Shown here one piece after another: positions 1 to 7,873 of a DNA stretch of 45,854 nt. The stretch spans positions 1 to 45,854 of the forward strand of contig JAQCIQ010000015.1 in NCBI GenBank assembly GCA_027592025.1, written 5' to 3'. Source of the stretch: Bacteroidota bacterium (lineage in GTDB: Bacteria; Bacteroidota; Bacteroidia; Flavobacteriales; Flavobacteriaceae). Each line of letters starts with the position of its first letter. Positions within the stretch are counted from its first letter, which is position 1. The notes beneath the pieces were generated by a model that saw only the letters and a list, made by a program, of their open reading frames with translations, made no database searches and was not told where the DNA came from. A program made the position numbers and the translations under genes.

Positions 1-18
1 GAGAGTAGGTCACCGCCT
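1..18 (+). rRNA. rrf: 5S ribosomal RNA, 3' end only (partial)
   Basis: The first bases (GAGAGTAGGTCACCGCC) match the conserved 3' end of bacterial 5S rRNA as I know it from Bacteroidota (GAGAGTAGGTCGnCGCC). A strong plus-strand terminator follows within 15 bases, as expected at the end of an rRNA operon. The rest of the gene lies left of the window. The exact 3' end is approximate. Confidence 0.72.
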
Positions 19-31
19 TTCTTTATAAACC

Positions 32-60
32 AAACCCTCACTAATGTGAGGGTTTTTTTT
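32..60 (+). terminator. Rho-independent terminator after the 5S rRNA
   Basis: A perfect 10-bp stem (AAACCCTCAC, 32-41, with GTGAGGGTTT, 46-55) closes a TAAT loop. The 3' arm runs into an uninterrupted T tract ending at base 60. Read from the minus strand the hairpin has no good T tract, so it mainly stops transcription arriving from the rRNA operon. Confidence 0.92.
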
Positions 61-100
61 TGGTGAATTGAAAATATTCTTAGGATTATCGAAGGATTTA

Positions 101-1048
101 TTATTTCGTCATTGAATCTTTTGACTTTATAGATGAAACCCAGACGCCCATGGCGAGGGAAATGCCAATGAAGAGTAAGGAAAACCATTCTGGAATATCA
201 AACCAATGGGAGGTGGTCAACTTCAATGCAACAAAAACAAGAATAGAAAAAACGCTGTATTTCAAGTATTTGAATTTTTCAAGCATATTGGCCAACAGGA
301 AGTAAAGGCTTCTAAGTCCCATTATCGCGAAGATATTGGAGCTAAACACAATAAAGGGATCAGTTGTCACAGCAAAAATGGCAGGAATGCTATCCAATGC
401 AAACAGCAGATCGGCAAATTCAATAGTAATTAGCGCTCCAAACAGAGCTGTAAACATTCTCTTGCCATTCACTATGGTCCGAAAATGACCATTATCGAGT
501 TGGTTTGAAATGTTGAAATATTTAGCAATCCCTTTATTTTTTTGATATGATTCACTCTCTTCTTCTTTCTTAAGTAAGTTGAAGGCGGTATAAAGCAAAA
601 ACAGACCGAAAAATATGGTGATGTATTGAATTTTATGAACTAGAATTAGCCCAACACTAATCAGAATAGCCCGAAAAAGCATGGCCCCAACAATACCAAG
701 AAAGAGCAGTTTATGTTGATAACGGCTCGGTATTTTGTAGGCTGCAAATATCAGAGCAATCACAAACAAATTGTCTACACTGAGCGAGAGTTCAATGATA
801 TATCCAGTAATGTATTTAACCACACCGATACTTGGTGATAGGTTTTCTGGATTGACAGCCAGTCCAGTATCGAAGAACCAGTAAACCGCACCCCCAAAAA
901 TCAGTGCGTTCACAACAAAAAACAATGTTTCGAAAATTGCCTTTTTAGGATTATTGGGTTGATCTTTTTTGTGAAGGACAAACCAGTCAACAAAAAGCAA
1001 CAGAGCTACATGACCAGATAAAATGAGCCAAGGTAAGTAGTGGTTCAT
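101..1048 (-). CDS. TerC/Alx-family integral membrane protein
   Basis: A 315-residue polytopic membrane protein of the TerC family (Alx-like), linked in other bacteria to metal-ion homeostasis, for example manganese export, and to tellurite or pH responses. The family's acidic membrane motifs are visible: SLSVDNLFV at residues 88-96, EFADLLFALDSIPA at 210-223 and SSNIFAIMGLRSLYF at 236-250. A charged cytoplasmic loop (about 160-195) splits the membrane segments. The length is normal for the longer Alx-like branch. It converges on the rRNA operon and shows no operon partner; the upstream gap of about 210 bases has a possible minus-strand -7 element (TAATTTTG, 1145-1152) but no convincing -33. 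The transported ion cannot be told from sequence. Confidence 0.9.
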   Translation of the reverse strand: MNHYLPWLILSGHVALLLFVDWFVLHKKDQPNNPKKAIFETLFFVVNALIFGGAVYWFFDTGLAVNPENLSPSIGVVKYITGYIIELSLSVDNLFVIALIFAAYKIPSRYQHKLLFLGIVGAMLFRAILISVGLILVHKIQYITIFFGLFLLYTAFNLLKKEEESESYQKNKGIAKYFNISNQLDNGHFRTIVNGKRMFTALFGALITIEFADLLFALDSIPAIFAVTTDPFIVFSSNIFAIMGLRSLYFLLANMLEKFKYLKYSVFSILVFVALKLTTSHWFDIPEWFSLLFIGISLAMGVWVSSIKSKDSMTK

Positions 1049-1257
1049 AAGGATGTGAGAAAGTTTATAGGTGAAAAAATGTATTTTGAGACAACTCGAA
1101 TTTTGTTAACTGAAGAAACATAAAATCAATTTATTCTAGTAGGACAAAATTATTCCTAAATATTCTAACAACAGCATTAAACTTTCAAGACAATACATAC
1201 TATATCGGCTTAACAATTTTTTTGACTCTAAACCTAGAAATAAAAGATACTGTCTGT

Positions 1258-2109
1258 TTACTGTTTAGATATTTTTCCAGTTCCCGTTTTTTTAAACTCC
1301 TTTTGATCGGGGTTGCCTTTGTAAACAACAGAGCCAGATCCTACAACACTCGCATAAATGTCTTGTTGTGCAACCACTTGAGCGTCGCCAGATCCTGCAA
1401 CCATTACCTTGGTTTGATTAGCATTTAAATCGAATCCATGAAAATTACCGCTTCCAGAAATTTTCAAATCGAGCTGTGAAGTTGTGCCAGACAATTTAAC
1501 ATCGCCAGAACCAGCAATACTGACCTCTGTTGATTTGGACGACAGGCCTGTACCTTTAAAAGTGCCACTACCCGCAACACTCAATTCCAAATCAGTAAAC
1601 GAACCAGAAAGATCGATATTCCCAGAACCTGCAATTCTGGCTTCAACCTCAGAGGCCTCTATGGCCAAAACAGCGTCACCAGAACCTGTAACATTGAGCT
1701 TAAATTCATTGGCTTTTATTACTGCAGCCGAGCGCAAGTTTCCCGACCCTGTCAATTGGATTTTTGAAATCGATTCAACAGGAACGGTAACTTTAACTCC
1801 TTTTTTGGTGGAGAGATTTGTTCTGTCTTTCGTTTTGATTTTCAAAACGTTGTCTTTCACTTCAATTTCGATATACTCTTGTAAATTACTGTCTGTGGTC
1901 ACATTGATTTGACCTTCGGCTCCATTGACCAGCTCGACATCAATGAACCCTAAACTTGTAATGCCGTCATATCCCGACGTAGTAATGGTTTGGGTTGTGA
2001 TATCGCCATTGCCAATAACTTTTTTGTTCTTGCGCGATGATTGTGCATGACCTAAACTCATACTAAATATGAGTATTAAAATCAACGAAGGGTGCAATAA
2101 ATTTTTCAT
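1258..2109 (-). CDS. Secreted GIN-domain (DUF2807) beta-repeat protein
   Basis: A 283-residue exported protein with a signal peptide (cleavage probably after HAQ, residue 23). It matches the head GIN domain / DUF2807 family of Bacteroidota, often named putative autotransporter adhesin, with no settled function. From residue 120 on, eight GSG turns recur at residues 121, 142, 161, 180, 200, 219, 239 and 257, a period of 18-21 residues. This is the pattern of a beta-solenoid in which each GSG marks a turn. No lipobox or type IX sorting domain is seen, so it is probably periplasmic or associated with the outer membrane by other means. It stands alone, with gaps of 209 and 137 bases on either side. 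Confidence 0.85.
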   Translation of the reverse strand: MKNLLHPSLILILIFSMSLGHAQSSRKNKKVIGNGDITTQTITTSGYDGITSLGFIDVELVNGAEGQINVTTDSNLQEYIEIEVKDNVLKIKTKDRTNLSTKKGVKVTVPVESISKIQLTGSGNLRSAAVIKANEFKLNVTGSGDAVLAIEASEVEARIAGSGNIDLSGSFTDLELSVAGSGTFKGTGLSSKSTEVSIAGSGDVKLSGTTSQLDLKISGSGNFHGFDLNANQTKVMVAGSGDAQVVAQQDIYASVVGSGSVVYKGNPDQKEFKKTGTGKISKQ

Positions 2110-2246
2110 AACATTGGGGTTTATAGGTTAAAACGAGTCAGGTCACTCAGGGTCGAGTAGCCTTACATTCTCTGAATAAAGATATAAAAAACAATGTTAT
2201 TCCAACATCGAAATGAATTCTAATGAAAATACTAACCTAAGGCCTA

Positions 2247-2924
2247 TTAGAAGGAAACAAAACTGATGATGTTGATTTGGTCTCTGCTACTGGTCTCAAA
2301 AAATTGATTCATGTAGCCCAATTCGAACCTGATGGTTTTGCTATAATTATATCCAATACCCCCATAGAGTCGATTTCTGTCGAAGAATTCTTTTTCGGAA
2401 TTAAGGAATATTTCGTTATATGCCGACAAATAAAACTTGTTATTGTTGCCGTTCGAAATCGGTAACGTGGCTCCAGTAAAATATCTCAAACGTAGTTTGA
2501 AGTCGCTGCCCGCAAAACGCTGTTCAAAGCGAAAACGGTGTTGCAATGATATTTTGCCTATACTTTGCTTGAATATATATTGTTGAAAAATCCTATGCTC
2601 CGAGGTGGGTAGCTTATAAGTATTGTCATCAGAATAATTTTCAGATTGGATAAATCCATAGCCCAAGAGCATATTTTTCTTGTTGTCATCGAAGGAGTAA
2701 CCTATACCTGTTCTCAAAAGAAGTTGTTCCAGATCTCCAATAGCGTTGTAGTTTCTCAATTGAACCTCGTGATGCAAGTTCCATTTGGCGTTGAGTTGCT
2801 TGTTCCCAATATAAATGAGCCAGTTGCCAAGGTTACTGTCTTGAGCTTGACTTGAATGGGGCATCATCAACCCAATACTAAGGATTGTAAAACCTACAAC
2901 CTGCAGAATGCGTTGAGTTGTCAT
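2247..2924 (-). CDS. DUF2490 outer-membrane beta-barrel protein
   Basis: A 225-residue protein with a signal peptide (cleavage near SSQAQD, residue 27) followed by alternating amphipathic strands. It ends in Phe (FVSF), the typical last residue of an outer-membrane barrel. The segment WLIYIGNKQLNAKWNLHHEV and the RFRFEQRF region fit DUF2490, a Bacteroidota barrel family of unknown role. It starts three bases after the carbonic anhydrase stop, so it is almost certainly co-transcribed with carbonic anhydrase and the SulP transporter. That placement suggests, without proving, an outer-membrane function connected to anion or bicarbonate entry. Confidence 0.8.
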   Translation of the reverse strand: MTTQRILQVVGFTILSIGLMMPHSSQAQDSNLGNWLIYIGNKQLNAKWNLHHEVQLRNYNAIGDLEQLLLRTGIGYSFDDNKKNMLLGYGFIQSENYSDDNTYKLPTSEHRIFQQYIFKQSIGKISLQHRFRFEQRFAGSDFKLRLRYFTGATLPISNGNNNKFYLSAYNEIFLNSEKEFFDRNRLYGGIGYNYSKTIRFELGYMNQFFETSSRDQINIISFVSF

Positions 2925-2927
2925 GGC

Positions 2928-3557
2928 TTATTCGTAAAAATCAACTGCTCCAGTATTGATGTCATACATCGCGCCTACTATTTTAATATCACCATTGTTC
3001 GCCATTTCAGCCAAAACAGGACTGTCTTTCATGATATTATCGATGGCTAATAGAACATTTTTAGATGCGACATTATCGACAAATTCGGGATTAGATGAAT
3101 TTCTGAGGCTTGCATCTTTTGGCTCGGCGACAGCCTCAACGGCAGGTTTGATTTTAGATAACATACTGGTTAGATTCCCCAGTTTGGCGTCGTCACAAGC
3201 CCCTTTGACGGCACCACAAGCCGTATGTCCTAGAACAACAATGAGCTTTGTTCCGGCCAGTTTGCAGGCAAATTCCAAACTGCCTAAAATGTCAGTATTG
3301 ACGAAATTGCCAGCTATTCGAACACTGAAAATATCCCCCAAACCTTGGTCGAACACCAGTTCGGCTGAGACTCGAGAATCAATACAGCTTAAAATCGTTG
3401 CAAATGGAAATTGTCCTTCACTGGTGTCATTGACCTGTTCTAGTAAATTTCTATTGGCTTTTAAGTTGTTTTGAAATCTGATATTACCCTCTTTCAAATA
3501 GTCAAGGGATTTTTGAGGAGTCATGGTAGCCTGGGTTTCTCTGGTGTGTGCTTTCAT
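2928..3557 (-). CDS. Beta-class carbonic anhydrase
   Basis: A 209-residue zinc enzyme interconverting CO2 and bicarbonate, cytoplasmic (no signal peptide). The beta-CA ligands are present: Cys58, Asp60 and Arg62 in CIDSR, then His111 and Cys114 in HTACG. The ATG at 3557 gives the MKAHTRETQATMTP N-terminus I associate with the Bacteroidota branch; an internal ATG at 3524 is a less likely start. It lies 27 bases after the SulP transporter stop and three bases before the DUF2490 start. Such SulP-carbonic anhydrase pairing is common in marine bacteria and is usually read as bicarbonate uptake plus CO2 interconversion. Confidence 0.95.
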   Translation of the reverse strand: MKAHTRETQATMTPQKSLDYLKEGNIRFQNNLKANRNLLEQVNDTSEGQFPFATILSCIDSRVSAELVFDQGLGDIFSVRIAGNFVNTDILGSLEFACKLAGTKLIVVLGHTACGAVKGACDDAKLGNLTSMLSKIKPAVEAVAEPKDASLRNSSNPEFVDNVASKNVLLAIDNIMKDSPVLAEMANNGDIKIVGAMYDINTGAVDFYE

Positions 3558-3584
3558 ATTTGTTGTGTTTATGTTTTATGTTAA

Positions 3585-5171
3585 TTACGTTGTTGGTCTT
3601 AGTTTGAAAAACTCAATATAACTTGGTGGATTGTCAAACTCACCACGTTCAGATATCAATCTAATATTGATGTTTCTTTCTTTTGCCTTGATGACAAAAT
3701 CTTCTAGTATTTCGATGATGTCATTGTCCAAATATCTCGTTTTTCTGACATCTAGAATGAGCTTTGTGTTCTCCGGCAAGCCATCCAATTCTTTGATTAT
3801 AGCTCCCTTGTTGAAAAAGGTCACTTCTTCAGCCAGGGTCATTTTAACTCTATTGTCGTTGACGTCTTCACTTTCTTTGTGCAAAAAGTGAGAGTTTTGG
3901 TAACTTTTGATGAGGATGACCACAATACCAACTCCCAATCCCAATCCTATGCCGTAGAGCAAATCAATGAATACAATGCCAAAAACCGTGACCGTAAAGG
4001 GAATGGACTGCTTCCAGCCGAGATCATACATTTTTTTAAATAACTCAGGTTTCGCTAGTTTATAACCTACAACCAATAAAATGGCTGCCAAAACAGAGAG
4101 CGGAATCATATTAAGCAGTCTAGGAATTAATAAAACAGAGACTAAGAGCAGACCACCGTGAATTATGGTTGACATTTTGCTTCTACCACCTGATTGAATA
4201 TTGGCAGAACTCCTCACGATAACTTGGGTTATGGGTAATCCGCCGATTAAACCTGAAATGATATTGCCAGTACCTTGAGCAAACAATTCTCTGTTGGTCG
4301 GTGTCACGTTTTTGTATGGATCCATTTTGTCAGTAGCTTCAACACATAATAAGGTTTCTAAACTCGCTACTAACGCTATCGTAAATGCCACAATCCATAC
4401 ATCGGGATTTGTGATGACACTAAAATTCGGAAAACTAAATTGTCCTAAAAAGGAGACCACATCCCCGGGTACAGGAACACTAACCAAATGAGATGACCCA
4501 ATGGCCAATAATTCATTGGATTGGGTTATAGCATAGAATACAATACTAACTACCACAGCAACCAAGGGGCCTTGAATGATCTGAAATATCTTTCCCTTTT
4601 TGGACAATGAGCGTTCCCAAAATATGATTATGGCTAATCCCAATAAGCCCACTAAGGTTGATCCCGGTTGAGTATGTTTCAGTATGTTAATCAACTCAGA
4701 GAATGTATTCTCTCCATCGATTTGAAAAAACGCAAAATTTCCTTGAGGGTTAGCGTTATATCCGAAGAAGTAAGGAATTTGCTTCAAAATAATAATGATG
4801 CCAATTCCCGTTAGCATGCCTTTAATGACAGAGGATGGAAAATAGTAACCTATAATTCCAGCTTTCAATGCGCCAAAAAGAATTTGAATTAATCCCGCAA
4901 GGACAACAGCGACCAAAAAATTCTCAAAATTGCCTAAAGTTGCAATGGCCGTCAATACGATGGCAGCTAGTCCAGCAGCAGGACCACTAACGCCTATATT
5001 GGATCCACTCAAACTGCCTACTACTATTCCTCCGACGATGCCAGCAATTAAACCCGAAAATAGAGGGGCATCACTTGCCAGTGCAATGCCTAAACAAAGG
5101 GGTAGTGCTACAAAAAATACCACGACACTCGCGGAAAGATCACTTTTGATATGGGTAAAAACCTTGTTCAT
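3585..5171 (-). CDS. SulP-family anion transporter with STAS domain (candidate bicarbonate transporter)
   Basis: A 528-residue inner-membrane transporter of the SulP/SLC26 family. The N-terminal half opens with VVVFFVALPLCLGIALASD and the SGSNIGVSGPAAGLAA core segment. About 12-14 hydrophobic segments run to residue 425, and a C-terminal STAS domain covers about 435-525 (ILDVRKTRYLDNDIIEILEDF). Family members carry sulfate or bicarbonate; the adjacent carbonic anhydrase favours bicarbonate, which is inference. It is the first gene of a three-gene operon and diverges from a TetR-type regulator. The control region holds a minus-strand -7 element (5198-5205) and a perfect palindrome (5224-5236). 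Confidence 0.93.
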   Translation of the reverse strand: MNKVFTHIKSDLSASVVVFFVALPLCLGIALASDAPLFSGLIAGIVGGIVVGSLSGSNIGVSGPAAGLAAIVLTAIATLGNFENFLVAVVLAGLIQILFGALKAGIIGYYFPSSVIKGMLTGIGIIIILKQIPYFFGYNANPQGNFAFFQIDGENTFSELINILKHTQPGSTLVGLLGLAIIIFWERSLSKKGKIFQIIQGPLVAVVVSIVFYAITQSNELLAIGSSHLVSVPVPGDVVSFLGQFSFPNFSVITNPDVWIVAFTIALVASLETLLCVEATDKMDPYKNVTPTNRELFAQGTGNIISGLIGGLPITQVIVRSSANIQSGGRSKMSTIIHGGLLLVSVLLIPRLLNMIPLSVLAAILLVVGYKLAKPELFKKMYDLGWKQSIPFTVTVFGIVFIDLLYGIGLGLGVGIVVILIKSYQNSHFLHKESEDVNDNRVKMTLAEEVTFFNKGAIIKELDGLPENTKLILDVRKTRYLDNDIIEILEDFVIKAKERNINIRLISERGEFDNPPSYIEFFKLRPTT

Positions 5172-5197
5172 CTTTAAATAAGTTGTTTTTATTGCCG

Positions 5198-5205
5198 CAA
5201 ATATA
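5198..5205 (-). promoter_or_regulatory. Putative -7 element of the sulP operon promoter
   Basis: On the minus strand these bases read TATATTTG, a perfect match to the Bacteroidota -7 consensus TAnnTTTG. They lie 26 bases upstream of the sulP ATG. No clear TTG is seen at -33. The palindrome at 5224-5236 falls where the -33 region would be, which fits activation or repression at this spot. Confidence 0.55.
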
Positions 5206-5223
5206 ATAAAACTTTTAATAAAG

Positions 5224-5236
5224 ATAGTAATACTAT
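5224..5236. promoter_or_regulatory. Perfect 13-bp palindrome between tetR-like gene and sulP, candidate operator
   Basis: ATAGTAATACTAT is an exact inverted repeat of two 6-base arms around one central A (5230). It ends at the first base of the TTG at 5236-5238 used here as the -33 of the rightward promoter. It also sits about 20-30 bases upstream of the leftward -7 element. TetR-family regulators commonly bind such sites between themselves and a divergent target. Binding by the adjacent regulator is inference. Confidence 0.5.
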
Positions 5237-5267
5237 TGTTTTTAATATTATAACTTTTATATCTTTG
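5236..5267 (+). promoter_or_regulatory. Putative promoter of the TetR-type regulator
   Basis: TTG at 5236-5238 and TATCTTTG at 5260-5267 are separated by 21 bases, matching the Bacteroidota -33/-7 arrangement. Transcription would begin near 5274, giving a leader of about 45 bases before the ATG at 5321. The -33 overlaps the edge of the palindrome, consistent with autoregulation. Confidence 0.6.
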
Positions 5268-5320
5268 CAGTATCCTTTGATTGATGGTGTAAAAATTATT
5301 TGGATTAAAAGAGTAATACC

Positions 5321-5998
5321 ATGAGTGTAGCCATTAAAATAGCGCTTAACGGCGGTCTTTACAACAAGGATCCTCAAGATTCTGAGTTAGGAAGAAACAT
5401 TATTGAGCATAGCATTGAGCTCATCGATGAATTGGGAATCGAAGCCTTTACGTTTAAGAAGTTATCGATAAGAATCAATTCAACTGAGGCATCAATCTAT
5501 CGGTATTTCGTCAACAAACATCTGTTGTTGCTCTACTTGGTAAACTGGTACTGGGAATGGGTGCAATACTTGATTCAAATCAATTCGAGGCACATAATCG
5601 ATCCAAAAGACAAACTCAAAATTATCATTCAATCAATTGTTTCTGCCTCTAAAGAAAACCCCATGGTGGGTTATGTCAACGAGAGCAAGTTGCAAAAAAT
5701 CGTCATATCTGACGGCATGAAAGTGTATCATACCAAAGATGTAGATGATGAAAATTCTAAGGGCTTTTTCAAGAGCTATAAAAATTTAGCTTTAACAGTT
5801 TCTCAGGTCATATCTGATGTGAACCCCAATTTCAAGTATCCTTACGCCTTGGCCACCAATTTGTTTGAAATGGCCAATAATCATCTGTTTTTTGCTCAAC
5901 ATTTACCAAAGCTTACTGACATTTCAGTCAAGACTAATGTATATGACGAAATGGAAGAAATGTTAGAGTATTATGTGAACAAGCTATTAGCTGAATAG
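5321..5998 (+). CDS. TetR/AcrR-family transcriptional regulator
   Basis: A 225-residue protein with an N-terminal TetR-type helix-turn-helix: helices from about residue 24, with the DNA-binding part near 44-66 (FTFKKLSIRINSTEASIYRYF). The C-terminal two thirds form an unassigned helical ligand or dimer domain with many aromatic residues. It diverges from the SulP-carbonic anhydrase-DUF2490 operon across a 149-base control region holding promoters in both directions and a perfect palindrome. It therefore probably controls that operon and itself. The ligand is unknown. The ATG at 5321 is the natural start. Confidence 0.88.
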   Translation: MSVAIKIALNGGLYNKDPQDSELGRNIIEHSIELIDELGIEAFTFKKLSIRINSTEASIYRYFVNKHLLLLYLVNWYWEWVQYLIQINSRHIIDPKDKLKIIIQSIVSASKENPMVGYVNESKLQKIVISDGMKVYHTKDVDDENSKGFFKSYKNLALTVSQVISDVNPNFKYPYALATNLFEMANNHLFFAQHLPKLTDISVKTNVYDEMEEMLEYYVNKLLAE

Positions 5999-6024
5999 TC
6001 TTTTTCCTTACTGTTTGTTGGGAA

Positions 6025-6747
6025 TTATTTGCGGTCTTGCAGCGCAAAGACACGTTTCAATAGATCTGTGGTTCGAGAGCTGTATTTTGATCGTATTTCC
6101 AATTCTTCAACCGCAATCATTTTAAAAACTCCTTTTAGCGCTTCGGCAGTTACATAATCCGTCAAATCGGGATTGACGTCGTTTGTCAAAGGTATGGCGT
6201 TGTAGCGATTGATGATATTAGACCAAATTTGATTGGCTCCAACCTTGTCAAAGGAACTTTCGATAATAGGTTCAAATTTATTGTAAAGACTTGTTGATGT
6301 TTGCTTTTTGAGATAATCAGTAGCGGCATCGTTTGATCCTAAAAGTATGGCTTTAGCATCACTGATGGTCATGGATTTTACTGCGTCAATAAAAATGGGA
6401 GTGGCTTCTTTAACAGCACTCTCTGCTGCCGAATTTAACAATTTCAGCCCTTTGTCGGCAAGACTTCCTAGGCCAATATCCCGAAGTGTTCCGTCCACTT
6501 TTTTTAATTCTTCGGGAAGTAGAATTTTCACCAGTTCGTTATTGTAGAACCCGTTGGTCTCAGCAAGCTTAGAAACTTGTTTATCAATGCCTTGATTTAG
6601 CGCTTGTTGCAACCCCGCCGCAATTTCAGATTCGCCTAGTCCAGTGTTTTGAGGCAATTGATTGATCACTTGTTGTAATTCACCACAGGAGATGAAACAT
6701 AGAGGGACAAGCATGATAAGTAGGTGTTTAATAATGGATTTTGACAT
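6025..6747 (-). CDS. DUF4197-family lipoprotein
   Basis: A 240-residue predicted lipoprotein. I chose the ATG at 6747 because it gives a compact signal ending in FISC with Cys21 as the lipidation site. A longer reading from 6801 would add 18 polar residues and overlap the preceding gene. The body matches DUF4197, a helical family of unknown function: GLGESEIAAGLQQALNQGI near the N-terminus, then VTAEALKGVFKMIAVEE and TTDLLKRVF near the end. It follows the small membrane gene by 19 bases and is probably the last gene of the murQ group. Confidence 0.87.
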   Translation of the reverse strand: MSKSIIKHLLIMLVPLCFISCGELQQVINQLPQNTGLGESEIAAGLQQALNQGIDKQVSKLAETNGFYNNELVKILLPEELKKVDGTLRDIGLGSLADKGLKLLNSAAESAVKEATPIFIDAVKSMTISDAKAILLGSNDAATDYLKKQTSTSLYNKFEPIIESSFDKVGANQIWSNIINRYNAIPLTNDVNPDLTDYVTAEALKGVFKMIAVEELEIRSKYSSRTTDLLKRVFALQDRK

Positions 6748-6766
6748 GGGATTTATTTTATAAGAT

Positions 6767-7000
6767 TTATGATTGATTTTGTTTGAACATGCTATCGCCA
6801 ATATGTCTCAGTCCTCTAAAACCAAGAACAATGGCGGTGATGCAAATGCCACAACCCAATAGCATCAGTGGCCAGTACAATGGTTTGCTAGGGTTTCCAA
6901 ATGCGACGTAGAGAAGGCTAGGTCCAGCAAAGGAGCAAAGCAAGCAGATGACCATGGTGTTAAGTCCTTTATACAGTAAAGCTTTGTCAGTTCTTCTCAT
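6767..7000 (-). CDS. Small two-helix membrane protein, DUF6095-like
   Basis: A 77-residue protein with two hydrophobic segments (about 13-35 and 41-62) and a basic, polar C-terminus. Its pattern (short KALLYKG lead, FAGPSLLYVAF, then PLYWPLMLLGCGI) resembles the DUF6095 family, which I remember as lying beside murQ in flavobacteria. Its ATG lies inside the end of murQ, a 14-base overlap in another frame, which implies translational coupling. The function is unknown. Confidence 0.7.
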   Translation of the reverse strand: MRRTDKALLYKGLNTMVICLLCSFAGPSLLYVAFGNPSKPLYWPLMLLGCGICITAIVLGFRGLRHIGDSMFKQNQS

Positions 7001-7823
7001 CTTTCGATAGTTTTAAAATGGCATCTCGAACGTTGCCTTGATTTTGTAGGTATTCTTTCGCCGTTTCAGCACTCACTCCTGTTTCTGAAACGATCATTTT
7101 AATGCCACGATCTATGAGTTTGTAATTACTGAGTTGCATGTCCACCATTTTGTTACCCCGAACTCGTCCCATTTGAATCATAGCAGTAGTTGTAATCATG
7201 TTTAGAACCAATTTTTGAGCAGTGCCAGCTTTCATTCGAGAACTGCCCGTAACAACTTCTGGTCCTACAACAACTTCAACTGCGTATTCTGCTACTTGGG
7301 CCAAAGGACTGCCTTGATTACAAGTTATGCATCCTGACACAATCTGATTTTTCTTACATTCCTGCAACGCGCCGATGACATAGGGCGTGGTTCCAGATGC
7401 GGCTATGCCAATGACCATATCCTTTGAACTGATATTAAAACTCTTCAAATCATTCCAGCCTTGTGTTGTGTCATCTTCTGCGAATTCCACGGCTTTACGG
7501 ATAGCGCCATCTCCTCCTGCGATGATTCCAATCACCATATCATGAGGTACGCCGAAGGTCGTTGGGCATTCAGAGGCGTCAACTATTCCTAGACGACCAC
7601 TTGTTCCTGCTCCAATATAAAACAAGCGTCCACCGTGTTTCAATGTGTCAACAACGGCGTTCGTCAATTGTTCAATTTGATTCAGAGCAGCAGCCACCGA
7701 TAGGGCAACCGATTGATCCTCTTTGTTGATAGTGAGGAGCAACTCACCAATAGTCTTTGTTTCCAACTGATTATAGGACGAAGACATCTCAGTAGTTTTG
7801 ATAAAATCTCGTTGTTCGGACAT
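6987..7823 (-). CDS. murQ: N-acetylmuramic acid 6-phosphate etherase
   Basis: A 278-residue cytoplasmic enzyme that cleaves the D-lactyl ether of MurNAc-6-phosphate to give GlcNAc-6-phosphate, a step in recycling cell-wall sugars. The SIS-fold phosphosugar site is clear (FYIGAGTSGRLGIVDASECP, residues 68-87). Glu85 and Glu113 probably match the catalytic glutamates of the Escherichia coli enzyme. The C-terminus (about 245-275) has the small helical UBA-like tail of the family. It lies 50 bases after a DUF4249 gene and overlaps the next small membrane gene by 14 bases. The MurNAc kinase or anhydro-MurNAc kinase that supplies its substrate is not in the window. Confidence 0.96.
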   Translation of the reverse strand: MSEQRDFIKTTEMSSSYNQLETKTIGELLLTINKEDQSVALSVAAALNQIEQLTNAVVDTLKHGGRLFYIGAGTSGRLGIVDASECPTTFGVPHDMVIGIIAGGDGAIRKAVEFAEDDTTQGWNDLKSFNISSKDMVIGIAASGTTPYVIGALQECKKNQIVSGCITCNQGSPLAQVAEYAVEVVVGPEVVTGSSRMKAGTAQKLVLNMITTTAMIQMGRVRGNKMVDMQLSNYKLIDRGIKMIVSETGVSAETAKEYLQNQGNVRDAILKLSKDEKN

Positions 7824-7873
7824 GGTCTTTTGGTCAAGTTGATACCCAAAATTAAGGAAATTAAAAGGACTTT

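Noticed and set aside
1049-1257. Possible small RNA or hidden gene in the 209-base gap
   Set aside because: No stable GC hairpin with T tract, no convincing short frame and no tRNA-like fold; only a weak minus-strand -7 match at 1145-1152.
1484-1912. Open frame of 142 codons on the plus strand inside the GIN-domain gene
   Set aside because: It is antisense to a well-supported repeat protein. The repeated GSG codons keep the opposite frame open, and the translation shows no family features.
2956-3474. Open frame of 172 codons on the plus strand opposite carbonic anhydrase
   Set aside because: It lies fully inside a clearly recognised enzyme gene on the other strand and has no recognisable domain.
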